A stretch of DNA of 64,000 nt from Amphibalanus amphitrite (GCF_019059575.1 NW_024881571.1:930001-994000), one strand, 5' to 3'; shown: positions 45,912-56,638, counted from the first letter of the stretch. The notes: generated from the letters alone by a model not told the origin. Numbers and translations are program-made.

Positions 45912-45935
45912 GGCTCCAGTCCGGTTCAGTTTTCC
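45893..45935 (-). promoter_or_regulatory. Candidate -1 ribosomal frameshift site and hairpin at the gag/pol junction
   Basis: Pol is in the -1 frame relative to gag. Just before the gag stop the minus strand reads G GAA AAC (45935-45929); AAC can re-pair as AAA after a -1 slip, although the heptamer is not canonical. After a 6-nt spacer that includes the stop, GGACTGG (45922-45916) can pair with CCAGTCC (45899-45893), and a TGGGA/TCCCA stem can form within it. Slippery tail, spacer and stem match the usual arrangement; function is not tested. Confidence 0.5.
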
Positions 45936-46957
45936 TGATGCGCACCGGCGCCCCGCCGGGGATCAGCAGCTCTTGTCTCGGAGTGGCCTCCGCCAGTGCT
46001 GCCACCCTGGAAGTATTGGCACCCCGCCATCCAGTGGCCCTGCTGCCCGCAACATAAGCAGAGGGGCAGCGCGCGCCCATCCCTTGTCGACGGCAATGAA
46101 ATGGGGCAGTGTCGCTTGAGGTGACCCAATTCTCCACAGCCGAAGCATCTGACGCTAGGTGAACCACGGCTACGCTCGGGGCAGTCTCGCTGAAAATGAC
46201 CCGGCTGCTCGCAGCGGTAGCACCGGGGAAGTCGGCGAGACTTACTCGCATCAGTTGTCGTCTTCGGCGTCATTGTGATGGCCGATATCGACTCGTGTAG
46301 CCCGCGAATATGATCTTCGATGGCTGTGAGCCGGTTGTTGTCCGTCACAGTCTTTTCTGCTTGACCCACGGTTGCTTCACCCCCGACCGGGCGGACCGCC
46401 CCGATGACGTCGATGTCATGATTTCGCACTGCCTTGATCGTCTTCCTCGTCTCCTCGAATTCTTTACTAACGCGTACCGCGTCAGTCAGTGTGGATACGT
46501 TTCGGCTGATTAACCTCTCTTGCAATTGCGTGTCACGGAGGCCACAGATGAATCGGCCGCACTGGAATCCCTCCATAGCGCTGTGGTCGCTGGGCAGAGC
46601 CGGCTGGGCTAGCCCACTCAGCTCTCTGATCCTGGCTGAGAAGTCTTCAACAGACTCCGAAGGTGACTGGCAAACTCGGTTGAGTTCGGCATGAGCCTGC
46701 AACGTGCTTATTTGCCGGCCGAACCGACTTTCCAGTGCTTCAACCACCCTGCCGTAGTCCTTCCGTGACTCTTCGGTGAGTGACGCGAATGTGTCCAGTG
46801 CGACTCCGTCCAAAAGACCCACCATAGCCGCCAGCCGGTCCCCGGCTTTCATGCTCGCCGTCTGAGCTTCGAATCGGCGGAACCATTTCTGCCACACTTC
46901 CCCCGACTCTCCACTAAATTTCGAGGCTCTTGAAAGGAAAATGGTAGATAAATCCAT
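45926..46957 (-). CDS. gag: Gag nucleocapsid protein with three CCHC zinc knuckles
   Basis: 343 residues from the ATG at 46957 to the TGA at 45928-45926. The N-terminal ~180 residues are helical and capsid-like (WQKWFRRFEAQT near 22-33; EDFSARIRELSGLAQPALP near 104-122; RFICGLRDTQLQERLI near 135-150), typical of retrotransposon Gag. Three CX2CX4HX4C zinc knuckles follow at about 246-259, 271-284 and 300-313; these bind the element's RNA in the particle. The ORF lies about 165 nt downstream of the primer-binding site. It overlaps the open pol frame for its last 37 nt. Three knuckles is more than the one or two common in Ty3/gypsy Gag. The third has the form CLCCGQQGHWMAGC. Confidence 0.95.
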   Translation of the reverse strand: MDLSTIFLSRASKFSGESGEVWQKWFRRFEAQTASMKAGDRLAAMVGLLDGVALDTFASLTEESRKDYGRVVEALESRFGRQISTLQAHAELNRVCQSPSESVEDFSARIRELSGLAQPALPSDHSAMEGFQCGRFICGLRDTQLQERLISRNVSTLTDAVRVSKEFEETRKTIKAVRNHDIDVIGAVRPVGGEATVGQAEKTVTDNNRLTAIEDHIRGLHESISAITMTPKTTTDASKSRRLPRCYRCEQPGHFQRDCPERSRGSPSVRCFGCGELGHLKRHCPISLPSTRDGRALPLCLCCGQQGHWMAGCQYFQGGSTGGGHSETRAADPRRGAGAHQEN

Positions 46958-47121
46958 AGTTTGTTTATACTGAAGTCTACTGGAGAGAACCTCTCCTCAC
47001 CCAAAGTCTCTACTCACCGGCTCCGTCCACCTTTTCCACCGTGAGCTTGCGTAGGCCGTCACAGAACTCTCACAGCAATCTTCTTTCTTAAAAACTCATA
47101 TGCAGCCCATTTACGTTATTG

Positions 47122-47139
47122 GTCCTACCGACCGCGCCA
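47122..47139 (-). other. Primer-binding site, tRNA-Ser-like
   Basis: On the minus strand it starts TGGCGCGGTCGG, five bases after the 5' LTR. Its complement ends CCGACCGCGCCA, like the 3' end of tRNA-Ser, the primer used by 297/17.6-type gypsy elements. The tRNA identity is from memory of tRNA-Ser ends and should be checked against the host's tRNA set. Confidence 0.75.
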
Positions 47140-47144
47140 AAATA

Positions 47145-47398
47145 TGTTAGGGCCAAGTAAAGCTGCATATACCACGACACTGTGTATTGTGCTTCCAGCG
47201 ACCGACGACCAAGCACGGACACGGCGACCCGCCGACTGACCCAGTCCGGTCACGGTCGCGCCCTTATATAACCACGGCACAGAGCGCATGCGCGGTGACC
47301 GCGCGGCGGTCAGGCGGCTCGCCGGCCGGACGGCCGGGCCGCGACCCATCCTGTTCCCCGGCCCCACACGGCCGGTCCGCAGTCACAATATCCCAACA
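47145..47398 (-). repeat. Gypsy 5' LTR with promoter
   Basis: A 254-bp LTR, identical to the 3' LTR except at 47165. In transcription direction it has a TTATATAAGG TATA box (complement of 47262-47271), expected to drive the genomic RNA. It is followed by the 5-bp gap and primer-binding site. Confidence 0.95.
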
Positions 47399-47402
47399 CA
47401 AT
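47399..47402. repeat. Gypsy target-site duplication, right copy
   Basis: CAAT, matching 41534-41537. Confidence 0.8.
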
Positions 47403-47429
47403 GACCTCTGGTGACCTGACCTTTGACCT
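47402..47429 (-). promoter_or_regulatory. Nuclear-receptor half-site cluster in element C (right)
   Basis: TGACCT hexamers at 47402, 47412, 47417 and 47424. The first two are 10 bp apart (DR4-type) and the last two form a DR1-like pair. Gypsy inserted directly beside this array. Confidence 0.45.
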
Positions 47430-47521
47430 GACCAAAAATTGACCGAAGTGATTTCCTCATTATTTTTGACGCTCTTTCGAACGCCTGCGTATCGCTACGT
47501 GGCCCAGGAGCCGAGTTAGAA

Positions 47522-47548
47522 GGGGGGGGGGTGTTCAAACCCCCCCCC
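47522..47548. repeat. Element C right hairpin (G-run/C-run)
   Basis: A run of ten G, then TGTTCAAA, then nine C, forming a G:C stem with a short loop. It is the reverse-oriented counterpart of 38354-38372. Confidence 0.8.
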
Positions 47549-47592
47549 AGCAGGGCGTGAAAATCCAGGACCCCCAGTCGGGCGCGGGTTAA

Positions 47593-50500
47593 ATGCCGGG
47601 TGATTCGTAGGTTTTGGGATTATGAGAAGTAGGTATAATGCTATTCGATGAGTTTCACTTTCAAGAGATGAGCTCTGCTAACGAAGAAGTGCATAAATGT
47701 GTGTATTTATATAGCACCGACAAAAGAGCACTGCCAAGCGGTCTGACGCAACGCACACCGCGGTAGTAATTATGCAGATTCAGTATGCGATTCTTTACGC
47801 TCGAAACTCCCAGAGCGCCTCTGTCGCACCCACTGCACCACCTCACCAGCACCAGCAATTCATTGAGCACCACGTCAACAAGCACCAGTCACGGCCCCGT
47901 GGTCGGCCATCACAGCTGGTGAGCGCATTACTTGCTCCATCGACTGCGGATGACATCATCACTTGGCAGGCCTTCCCTCTGCCCCATCGAGGTCGCTTGA
48001 CGGGCCGTCACAACAGTACGACGTCCACGTCTACGTCCACCACACGTCCACCACACATACACGTTACGTCCACATCCACGTCCACGTCCACGTCCACGTC
48101 TACGTCCACGTCCGGCGTCGTCCGACACGGCACCTGGCTGCGCCGCGCACGGTTGCTGTGATATATTTACTGCCGGACGCGTCTCACAGCTGTCCATAAA
48201 TCGGCCCACGACCCGTCGACCGGACGGCCCTCTCCGGGGGTAATCCTGGCCGCGACAGGTGACACGGACGGTGGCCATTGGCACAGGACAGGCACGTGCC
48301 ACGGTGCGCGCAGCGGGGGACGCCTCGCGGGGGGCGCAGGGCGCAGTGCGGGCGTGTCGCCGGAGATTGGTGCTTTGGATGCTCCCTGCACCGGTTTATG
48401 GGGATGGAGTGAGCTGGGTGAGCGCGAAATGGACTGGAGAGAATGTGTACACTGTGCTGTAATGTACTGTTATTTTTAGCTTTTTTATTAGGAAGGCCAT
48501 GGAAGGCATATGTCAGAAAAGTGCTGCATAGCTAGCATGACGATGACTGGGACGCATCATTGCTTTCATTTGCATTATTTTATTGAATGTGTACGCATTT
48601 TATTTATAAGTCCTCTAACGATCTGAAAGTAAAGAATAATACACTGATTGATGGCATCCATCGTAAGCCTTTGAAGTCGTAGGAAGCTGGACAGTAGCAC
48701 CTCGTGCAGTATATCTGACCGATTTCATCTCTTCAGAGCCCATAAAACAGGTGTGCGATGCTCAATCCACTCTCACTTGGCACAGCTCCGCGTAATCATG
48801 AATTTCTCTGATCCGTGCATCACCAAATCGGATAGACGGCCATCCAGCAGGGCCGTTGGGTCATCGAGTCTATCCCATCTACGGGGCACATTTTGGTCCT
48901 ATAGACTACATCACCGGCAGCGGCTGTCATCTTGGGCCCCTCCCACAAACCTCTGACCACCCCCGTCAGCAGCGAGCTCGTCTGTCAGACGGCTCGTCTC
49001 CATGGACAGTCGTCCGTCAGACCGGCGCGTGGGAACCGTTAGCCGCCGCCGCCGCCGACATACGCATCACTCATGTGCGGGAGATCAGCGTGTGCATGAC
49101 GGCGCCATCAGCTGCACACCTGGGGCTGCTCTGGGCGGCAGATACCGGCCCTCGGAGACCGGCACCGGCCGCGGCTCGGAGCGGCGTCACTGTGCTGTCC
49201 CTCGCGCATCGTCTCCGGCTTAGAGGGGTCACCGGGAGACGCGTCAGCTGAAGAAGCGCCGTCGTGTTCCGTTTGTATATTGCGGTGTCACCGTCCGCTC
49301 TGTGATGTAGTGCCCGGCCAGCCCGGAGCCGTGTAGTTTGACACCAGCCGGGCGTCGATGTATGCTAGTGGCTATGGCCATCACGTGTATGAGGATGATT
49401 AAGTGCGAGACCTGTCAGAAAGGTGTCACTTTGCATCGCAAGCGTGCATACATTGGCTCGTCAGAGGATGGCCCTGCAATATTGAAATGGCGATATTAGG
49501 AATCATGAATGGTTGATGATTGGAGCTGCAAACTAAGGTGGTCTTGGCACGACACTGCATGGGTCCGAGTTCAAACACATGGTCCTTTATGCGTGGCATA
49601 GGAGAGTGGCTAATACCCCAGAATTACGGCTCAGGTGATGAAAGGCGTGGATTGGAGATGTAAGATCATACTCCACTCTTGATGATTGGCATTTGAAGAA
49701 ATTACCTCTGTAATCTTCGTATTATGCCAATTATCCACGACCTTATGCATGCAGTTCCAATTCGTCCGAGTGTAACGAATAGGTTGTTCTATTTTTAATA
49801 TATTTATATGAATATTACAGACCTGAATAGGTTTAATTTACTTCCTGGAAGTTAACGCTGAGGTTTCTACTGATAATCAGTCTATGCAAAATGGGCCTAC
49901 TCAACGTGGTTTTGTGCCTGAAGTATATATTTACGCTATGCATAATTTAGAATGTAAAGTCTACCTTGGGGTAGGTATACGAGTCACGCATCGTCCCGAA
50001 GAACTTATTTTAGTTTTATTATGTGTGTTTGTTATTATTATTTTTTTTTGTGATGAAGGAGGCTTTATCACTACACTGTACGTAAAATGTGTTGACAAGC
50101 ATCATTGAGCTCCATCACATTTTCAGTACATGTTTAGGTAAGTTTGATCCTTCACGTCATAACATAATTGCAAAAGCAAGTGCCTGAAGATCGTACTTGG
50201 TTATACGTGCACTGTCCTCCGATCGAAGGATATCATTAGACGTGGAGATGTGATGTGAGGTCCGTTCGTTTCGGTTCGTGAAACATGCCTGCGCCATGCA
50301 TATAATATAACCATCCTGCTAGTGGTGTCCGCAATCGAGTGCATACCTTAGATAACGCGCTCACTTCGAGATTAATGGTCTCCTAAGCGTGCAACCATTA
50401 ACGAGCGTCCAAGAGCCGATGGTGATAATTAATGGTGCCAATCGTAAGTTCAGTTCAAAACACTTGTACCTGCACCCTGTGGAACGCTGCAGGCTTGCCG

Positions 50501-53500
50501 CTCCAGCTGCTGGGCTGCTGTGTGGTCCGAGTCACTCGAAACGCTCATCTGGACCTGCTGACGGCCACGAGAGCACAATCATGCGTCACCGGGCTCTGAG
50601 CAAACACACCTCTCTGTCCGCCGGGCCCAAAGCCGAGCGTGAATTGCACCCAGCAAAACTGGCCAGTAAGCTAAGCCAACAGGCGCTGTCAGAGCAGTGG
50701 TCTGGTCGCCACCGTCGCCAGCCGCCTGCCATGCGCTCCGGAGAGCGCAGCGCGCTCCCGATACACTTCAGACTGAGTCGGTCTGCACTCAAGGGCGCTG
50801 CTGGGATGTCACGTCCATGGCCGTGGCCTGGACCCGTCCCCACTGCGACCTACCCATCCCCACCCCGCCCCCGCCCTGAGCCGAGATAGCGGGGAGGCTT
50901 CCGCGCGCCACGCGCGCCGCTTTTTCACCAGCGCGAAAGCCTAATGGCGCATCAGAAAAAGCGCCTGAATGGAAATCCATGATATGTAGTGGGGTCACCC
51001 GCTTTCGTAAATCCTTACTGCAGAAGCACTTAAGCTCGATGCAGACGCGAGCGGGCGCATTGGTGGTATCCCGGGCACGCGAACCGGGCACTGATTCATT
51101 GAGGTAAGCACCTCTAGCCGACCTCGGTTTTTGTAGAGAGCCCAAATGCAGGACGCGGGTCTCTGACGATTCTCAAGCAGACATTGAGGGAGTGGACCAG
51201 CAGGAGCAGAAAGAAGGCAGCGACTGGAAAGGATTGGGTAACGGGAGGAGAAAGGAAGGATGAGGAGCACCTGGAAAAGAAAAAAGGAGAACGAATATGA
51301 TGATGATGGAGCGGTAAGTCGATGCTTCTGGTAAGGAGAAAAGAATAAAGAAGGAAACACATAGAGATGAAGAATAACAAGTGAGAAGAACAAAGACTAA
51401 ACAACAAATGGCTGATAAAAGAGAGCGATGTCGACCGTTTCACTGCGGAAACAGAGGCCGTCGCCCCTCCACCAGTCGCTCTGCTTATCAGCCCTTCGAT
51501 ACCGGCGGCTTCACCACATAGCCGTTGTGGCCTGAGTCTCGACACCGCCTTCCTGGGCGCTATCAACGTCCGCTTCCGTCCCTGTTCTGGTTCCGATTCC
51601 GAGTTCCTTCCTGAGCGTCAATGACCCTCGCCCCGTCGCGACCCTAGTTCCGTCCCTCCCTCCCCTCTGCCCGGTCGCCAGCTCCAGCCGACAGTCCGAC
51701 TCCGGGGCGGAACTCGAGCTCGCTCTGGGCGAGCCTGTGTGGTCCACCAGCACAAACAAGACCGCCGACAAACGCTCCGATTGGCGGCAAATGAATCTGC
51801 GCCGTTTATCGCCGCCGCGACAAAAGCGCCGCGCCGCGCTGTGACAGACGACAAACGACGCGCGCGCCGCGTCGGCCGGCTCCCATGGCTCCCAGGTCTC
51901 CCCGACCGGCTCCTCCGGCTCCCCGGGGCTCCTGGGTGGGGAGGGGTGGGGAGGGGACCGAGCAGCAGGTGTGTGCTGGGGTGGAGACCATGTAGGACGA
52001 TGTAACCGGGCGGTATTTCACTGGGAGGTGAGCTGATGAGTGCTGGGAGTTGAGATCGATTGAGATTAAGAAACGGATAAGCTATTAGGGAGCTTGAATG
52101 GAGAAGAATGAGACGGATGAAGGGTTAACTCAAGATAATTCGTTTGAAATAAACCTAAGGTTTTTGAATGTTTATATTCTGGACATGTTGTGGGTCTGAT
52201 TTCCACTGCAATCAATCATTCAATGAAGTCCCAATGCATTGTCACGCAATGAGATGATAAATTAATGCTTAGGTATGAAAATTGTGGAGCTACCAATTAG
52301 CACTTGAGGAAAATAAACTCATATAAATGACGGTCTAACCAGCTTCGTTTTCCTGTTGAATATCAGGGCAAATGTTTGGCCAAACATCGAGCAAGTAAGA
52401 TGATACAGCTTCATGTCCATACCACTTTCAAATGTTCATTGTAAGGAAGGTGGTTTAGATTCATGTCGGTAGCCACGTATCAAATAACCTCAGCACATGG
52501 AGATTACATTGGGCGGGGGCGACCGTAGTCGCGCATCTCAATGGAAAAATGAAAATCAAAGACCGAAGCATCGCAGGTGATAACTGGTAACCACACAGAA
52601 ACTCATGAACAAACATGACCACACAGGTGATAGACAAAGGACCACACAAGCTCTATGGGATGTAATTTCAGGTGTCGTGTCCATGCACCACTAGCGACTC
52701 TAATCGTCGCGGCCCTCTCCCATATTTCGCTCGTCTTCATGTCATCTTCGACACGATCGTCACCTATATACGATAGCATCGAACCCCGACGAAAGACATC
52801 CATCCCAGCGGGCGTGGAAAGCCCGGCCGAATTTCGACGAACGTCTGATGTCAGTGGGGCGGGACGTCCCGGGTCCCGACGGCTGTCAACAGAGGAGCGC
52901 CGCTCTGTGGGCCTCCCGTGCCGGTCGGTCGACGGGGTGTCACGGGGGTGACTCGCACGTGACCTAGGAGGGGGGGGGGGCTGAGTACCCTGGAGCGGGT
53001 GGGATGACTGCTCATAGTGACTGTTGGGTGGCCGACATAGATGACTGGTTCTGGTTATAGATGACTTGTAAGTGACTTGTGTCTAAATGGTAGATTCTTC
53101 TTGGATAAACCACTTCACTCGAATTCTCGGTTGAGTCTCACTTGGGCTCACACGAGTCCCTTGGCATGTCTGTCGTGACTCTGTCCAACCTCTCATCAGT
53201 GACTCGTGCCTGCCTCCAGATCACCCCACATACGCCTGCGGGGACCCGCCATCCCCACACCGACCAGGCTCGTCCTCAGTTCGACCGTCTCCGCGCTGGC
53301 CTCGACTTTATAGCCGTGCGCTAATTGGTGCCAAAATCGCATCGGCTGCACGGCCGCCCTCGGCACACACACGGCGCGATCGGTCCGGTCGGGACCGGCT
53401 GGGAGCGGGGCCCGAGCGAGCGGCGCGGTCAGAGGCCGGCCGGCTATCACCCCGGCCGTGCCCAAACACCGTAATACTATTCAAACGGTCTCGGTGCCAC

Positions 53501-53820
53501 CGCGGCGAAAACAAATACAAGCCCATTTCTCCAATAAAAATGCACACATCTTTATTTGAGAGCGTCGAATAACCCAATAAAATGGTGCGCCGCAGCCATC
53601 TCATGACTGCCAGATGAGCGTTCCGAGGCGGTCGTGGCGCGACCGACGCTGACCGGGGTTAGGCCTTTATTCCGGGGCTCCTCGTCTCCATTCGCCGCCG
53701 CATATTGATGCAGACCTCGATCCGGCATTGGACGGGATCACGTGACCGACAGGTAACCCGAGCTGTATCGCACAGGGCTGTCACGTGTCCGCCGGATTAG
53801 CCGCCGAGCTGGTGATCGAC
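47593..53820. other. Gene-free DNA with CpG-rich islands
   Basis: No recognisable coding sequence. GC-rich islands lie at about 48150-48380, 48960-49260, 50500-50900, 51420-52000, 52790-52940 and 53330-53470. AT-rich DNA fills about 48480-48650, 49700-50160 and 52050-52450. A purine-rich stretch lies at about 51215-51420. A run of G occurs at about 52969-52980. Confidence 0.5.
48020..48114. repeat. (ACGTCC)n hexanucleotide minisatellite
   Basis: An array of ACGTCC/TCCACG hexamers with interruptions (CACACGTCC, CTACGTCC). It is cleanest at 48066-48114. Confidence 0.85.
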
Positions 53821-53831
53821 GACCGCGGCCG

Positions 53832-53932
53832 TGACGTCACCGGGGCACTGAGTGTGTGACGTCACCGATATGTCAGTAAATGACGTCACTGGATTTGTGG
53901 TGAGACTGACGTCACTGGAAATAATGACATCT
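53832..53932. promoter_or_regulatory. Tandem array of four perfect CRE palindromes
   Basis: TGACGTCA occurs at 53832-53839, 53857-53864, 53881-53888 and 53907-53914, spaced 25, 24 and 26 bp. Each copy continues with CCG or CTG. A degenerate fifth (TGACATCT) lies at 53925-53932. TGACGTCA is the full consensus for CREB/ATF bZIP dimers. The array looks like a ~25-bp unit that expanded and then diverged except at the CRE core. No gene or promoter is identified nearby, so a role as a cAMP- or stress-responsive enhancer is inference. Confidence 0.6.
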
Positions 53933-55174
53933 TTTGGAATTGATGGCTTAGTACGATCATCAATGAAAGTTCTATGCATCAACTCGGCTTCGTGGTAGCC
54001 TAACCAGTTTATTATTGGTCACATTTAACACGGCAATTGGGGTCAATGAGTACACATATTTGGGTTTTCCATGTATCCCGAAAGCTAGGTATGAACCACC
54101 GAGAATCATTCTGCTAATGCTTTTCCGTAATGTAGTAATATTGTGCTATTTTGGAACTATTTCACCAATTTTGTTTTTGGTGGATCGTAATAGTTCCACC
54201 GGGTCAGGATTAAGCGAAAATATAATCAACTGGCTACATTTTAAGCATGCTTCACGTAGTTCATGCTACGACATCCCTTACCGAAAATACTTAGCTTAGT
54301 GACCAGTTATTTTCGGCCGTCGTAAGTCAGATACCGGTTACCTAGAACTATAGGTGATATGCTTGCGAAACGGAAGCAAAAAGCTGCATGTCAGAACCGA
54401 TTTGGCAAGACTAAAAGATGCATAAGACTCGTTGTTTGTGTCCGCTAACATACATTTCAAATGTTAAATCATTTCTGGGTTCGAAGAAATAATAAATTTG
54501 TTGAAAAATATGATGTTTTGCTACATGTTGCTTATTTATACATATTCCTAATTGATTGCAAGACATTCACGATTGTTCACATTCCTGAACAGGGCAGACC
54601 GGTTGCAGGTCAAATGCAGGTCATGGCGGTCGGGGTCTGGTCACCGACCGTGGCAGGTCAGGATGGGTACAACTGCACGTCGGTCGGCCTGAGATCGGGC
54701 TGACATCGAGCCGGGTACGCCCAATAACGCTGCAGAACAGACAGGCAGACAGCTGCAGGCTCGGGATTATCCGATCTGAGTTAGACGGGAGGCCCACCAC
54801 CGGCCCGTGCTTCTGCTGAACGCGACTGCGTGCAGGTCTGTGAGTTGTAATATCAGCTTGACGCAACAAACATTCATAACCGAGATAATTCTTTGTAACA
54901 GGATGTGTGATATGTATGAGATATGCTCGAACTTATTTACTTGAACAAAATGTCATAAAAAATCCCCGTGAATGTAACGAAACAGTTCATCCCTGTCTCT
55001 CCTGCGAAAATGTGCCTTACAACATTGTGTTTCTCGGCAATTTTGCCGTACCTGTTACTCAGTTGCACTCAGTACCATCATCAATTTCCCTGAACTTCAT
55101 CCTGACCACTTCCTTACACCAAACTGACCTGCCGGAGTCTAACGCGCTTACGCCTGGCTGCTCTGACACCGCCC
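53933..55174. other. Gene-free, mostly AT-rich DNA
   Basis: No frame resembles a known protein. The first part (about 53990-54560) is AT-rich and the rest is of mixed composition. I see no repeats or motifs that can be supported. Confidence 0.5.
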
Positions 55175-55642
55175 TCAATCGTGACCAGCGGCTTCCAAAA
55201 CACGAGATCTCAGCAGATCTGGTGGAATTTGGTCGAGCCGCGCGACGGTAGATGTAAAAAGAATGCCTTCCGGGCTGTAACTTCTGAGTATAAGCCGGAG
55301 CCGAGCAGCTGTGACACCGGTCCTGTACTCCAGATACCGCTCCGATGTCCCGTATGAATCAGGATCGGGAAATTCCCAGACACCCTCCGTGGTCCAGACA
55401 TTACCGGTGTCTGGTGAATAAATCGCTACAACTCCGGCGTGGCTGCCTCGATTTTTTTGGTTCGCTGCACCGGCATGGAATATTTTTAGTGTGGCGCTGA
55501 CGTCTGGTAAGGTTCGTATACATCTAACTGACGGATCTGCTCTTGTCTTGTGATCTAGGTACAGGTAGAATGTTTGCATCTTGCGACTTTCTGGAACAAT
55601 AGAAAGCAGCAATACCCCTCGCGCAATGATTATGAAGTACAA
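55175..55642 (-). CDS. Possible exon or exon relic, weakly laminin-G-like
   Basis: A 155-residue open frame on the minus strand looks more protein-like than its neighbours, especially about residues 60-130. It contains EGVWEFPDPDSYG, RYLEY and then LRLILRSYSPEGILF, which resembles the strand signature of laminin-G domains (an L-x-L-x-RS/T-x-SP-x-G-x-LF pattern). Possible splice acceptors precede it: a pyrimidine-rich stretch ending in CAG, and ATTCACCAG before the DTGNVW segment. I could not find a good splice donor after GILF, and no neighbouring exons were recognised. It could be a relic or a chance frame. The Met start is only the first Met of the frame. Confidence 0.22.
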   Translation of the reverse strand: MYFIIIARGVLLLSIVPESRKMQTFYLYLDHKTRADPSVRCIRTLPDVSATLKIFHAGAANQKNRGSHAGVVAIYSPDTGNVWTTEGVWEFPDPDSYGTSERYLEYRTGVTAARLRLILRSYSPEGILFTSTVARLDQIPPDLLRSRVLEAAGHD

Positions 55643-56589
55643 TTTTCATATGACGCATTTACATTGGCGTAAAACATGGATTATATGAAACATCATGATA
55701 CGTTCATGATGTGCTTGCATAATCCAGTAGCAAGGAACTATGACGTAAGAATGAATGGATTAGCTTATACAGAACACGGCTTAGGATTCACTACATAGAG
55801 ATATTTGTTAGACGTGGAAATGCTTTGAGTCAAGCAAACAATACGATAGTTCTTGGCCAAGCCATACTACTCGTGCAGGTGTATAGTTCAGCCACCACTG
55901 CTTGGTTTTATATATTCAGCCTTTTGTTTGTGCTGTATAGCTGTAGTATATATTGTAGTGAAGACGTTAACATTGTTAGCCACGCAGATGCTACCACGGT
56001 TCAACGGTGTTAGCCAGGGTTAAGCATATAATGAAAAGGCTCCAGCAAAATATGCTTCATTTATCCATATCTCACGCAACGACATGTGCGATGGAGTATT
56101 CGGCCTCAGTTCCGCTCCGACTCAATTTGAAAATTAGCTGGTTTGCCGGTGCCAGACAAGAACTTCCTGCTGGCAGTTGTAAATATGAGACCAAGCACAA
56201 GATTAACCGACTGCAGGTCACCAAATGTCTGGCCGGTCCGACCACAACTGAACCCTGGATTGTCTCTCTCATCTTGCAGTACACTTTATGTTCCGCACGA
56301 TTTTTGGACAATCGGTACGTAATCCAGGCCTTTAAAATCAGGTTAAACAGGAAGCTAGTGCTGTGATGTCAGTTTAAGTTCATGTCACCGCACAGCTGAA
56401 GCTCGAAAATCCACAAAAATGGGTTGACAGTAAAGAGGTTACCGGGTTGCAATTTTACGACTGGCGTTCGACTAGCGGTAAATAGATGTAAAAACCAACA
56501 AGTTAATTTTGGTAGAAACAGCACGGGGTACTACCACATTTTTAGATAAGTTTTGGTATCTACCTTGTAATCCATCTGACTAGCTGTAA
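55643..56589. other. Gene-free AT-rich DNA
   Basis: No frame here resembles a known protein and no repeats stand out. Composition is AT-rich throughout, apart from a short mixed stretch at about 56080-56260. Confidence 0.5.
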
Positions 56590-56593
56590 TTAA

Positions 56594-56606
56594 CCCTCGC
56601 ATGTGT
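56594..56606 (+). repeat. Element B left terminal inverted repeat
   Basis: CCCTCGCATGTGT, an exact reverse complement of 57466-57478. Confidence 0.9.
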
Positions 56607-56638
56607 GCGGCGTTTGCCAGCTTCTAATGTGTAGGGGG

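Larger units (their letters stand above)
41538..47398 (-). mobile_element. Full-length Ty3/gypsy LTR retrotransposon
   Basis: A 5861-bp element on the minus strand with 254-bp LTRs (41538-41791 and 47145-47398), both TG...CA, differing at one base. Reading in its own direction: 5' LTR with TATA box, a 5-bp gap, a tRNA-Ser-like primer-binding site (47122-47139), gag (46957-45926), pol (to 41925), a purine tract (complement of 41792-41802) and the 3' LTR. The order PR-RT-RNase H-integrase places it in Ty3/gypsy and not Ty1/copia. No envelope-like ORF lies between pol and the 3' LTR. Intact ORFs and near-identical LTRs indicate a recent insertion. It sits inside element C next to TGACCT repeats. 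Confidence 0.97.
38330..47592. mobile_element. TTAA-type piggyBac-like element (element C), shell of a nested cluster
   Basis: The left end reads GTAA then CCCGCGCCC (38330-38342). The right end reads GGGCGCGGG then TTAA (47580-47592). Inside both ends is a copy of CGCCCTGCTGGGG followed by a G-run/C-run hairpin. At the right a 22-bp spacer separates outer and inner repeats; at the left they are contiguous. The left TTAA appears mutated to GTAA. The 9.26-kb span contains three later insertions (38685-39979, 40585-41514 and 41538-47398). Without them the shell is about 1.16 kb, close to elements A (923 bp) and B (893 bp). No transposase is visible. It shares with A and B the TGACGAGAGG box (40315-40329) and dense AGGTCA hexamers. 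That the two ends belong to one element is an inference from matching ends, composition and residual length. Confidence 0.7.

Noticed and set aside
48020..48114. Possible CRISPR-like or telomere-like array
   Set aside because: Units are 6 bp with no unique spacers; an ordinary hexanucleotide minisatellite.
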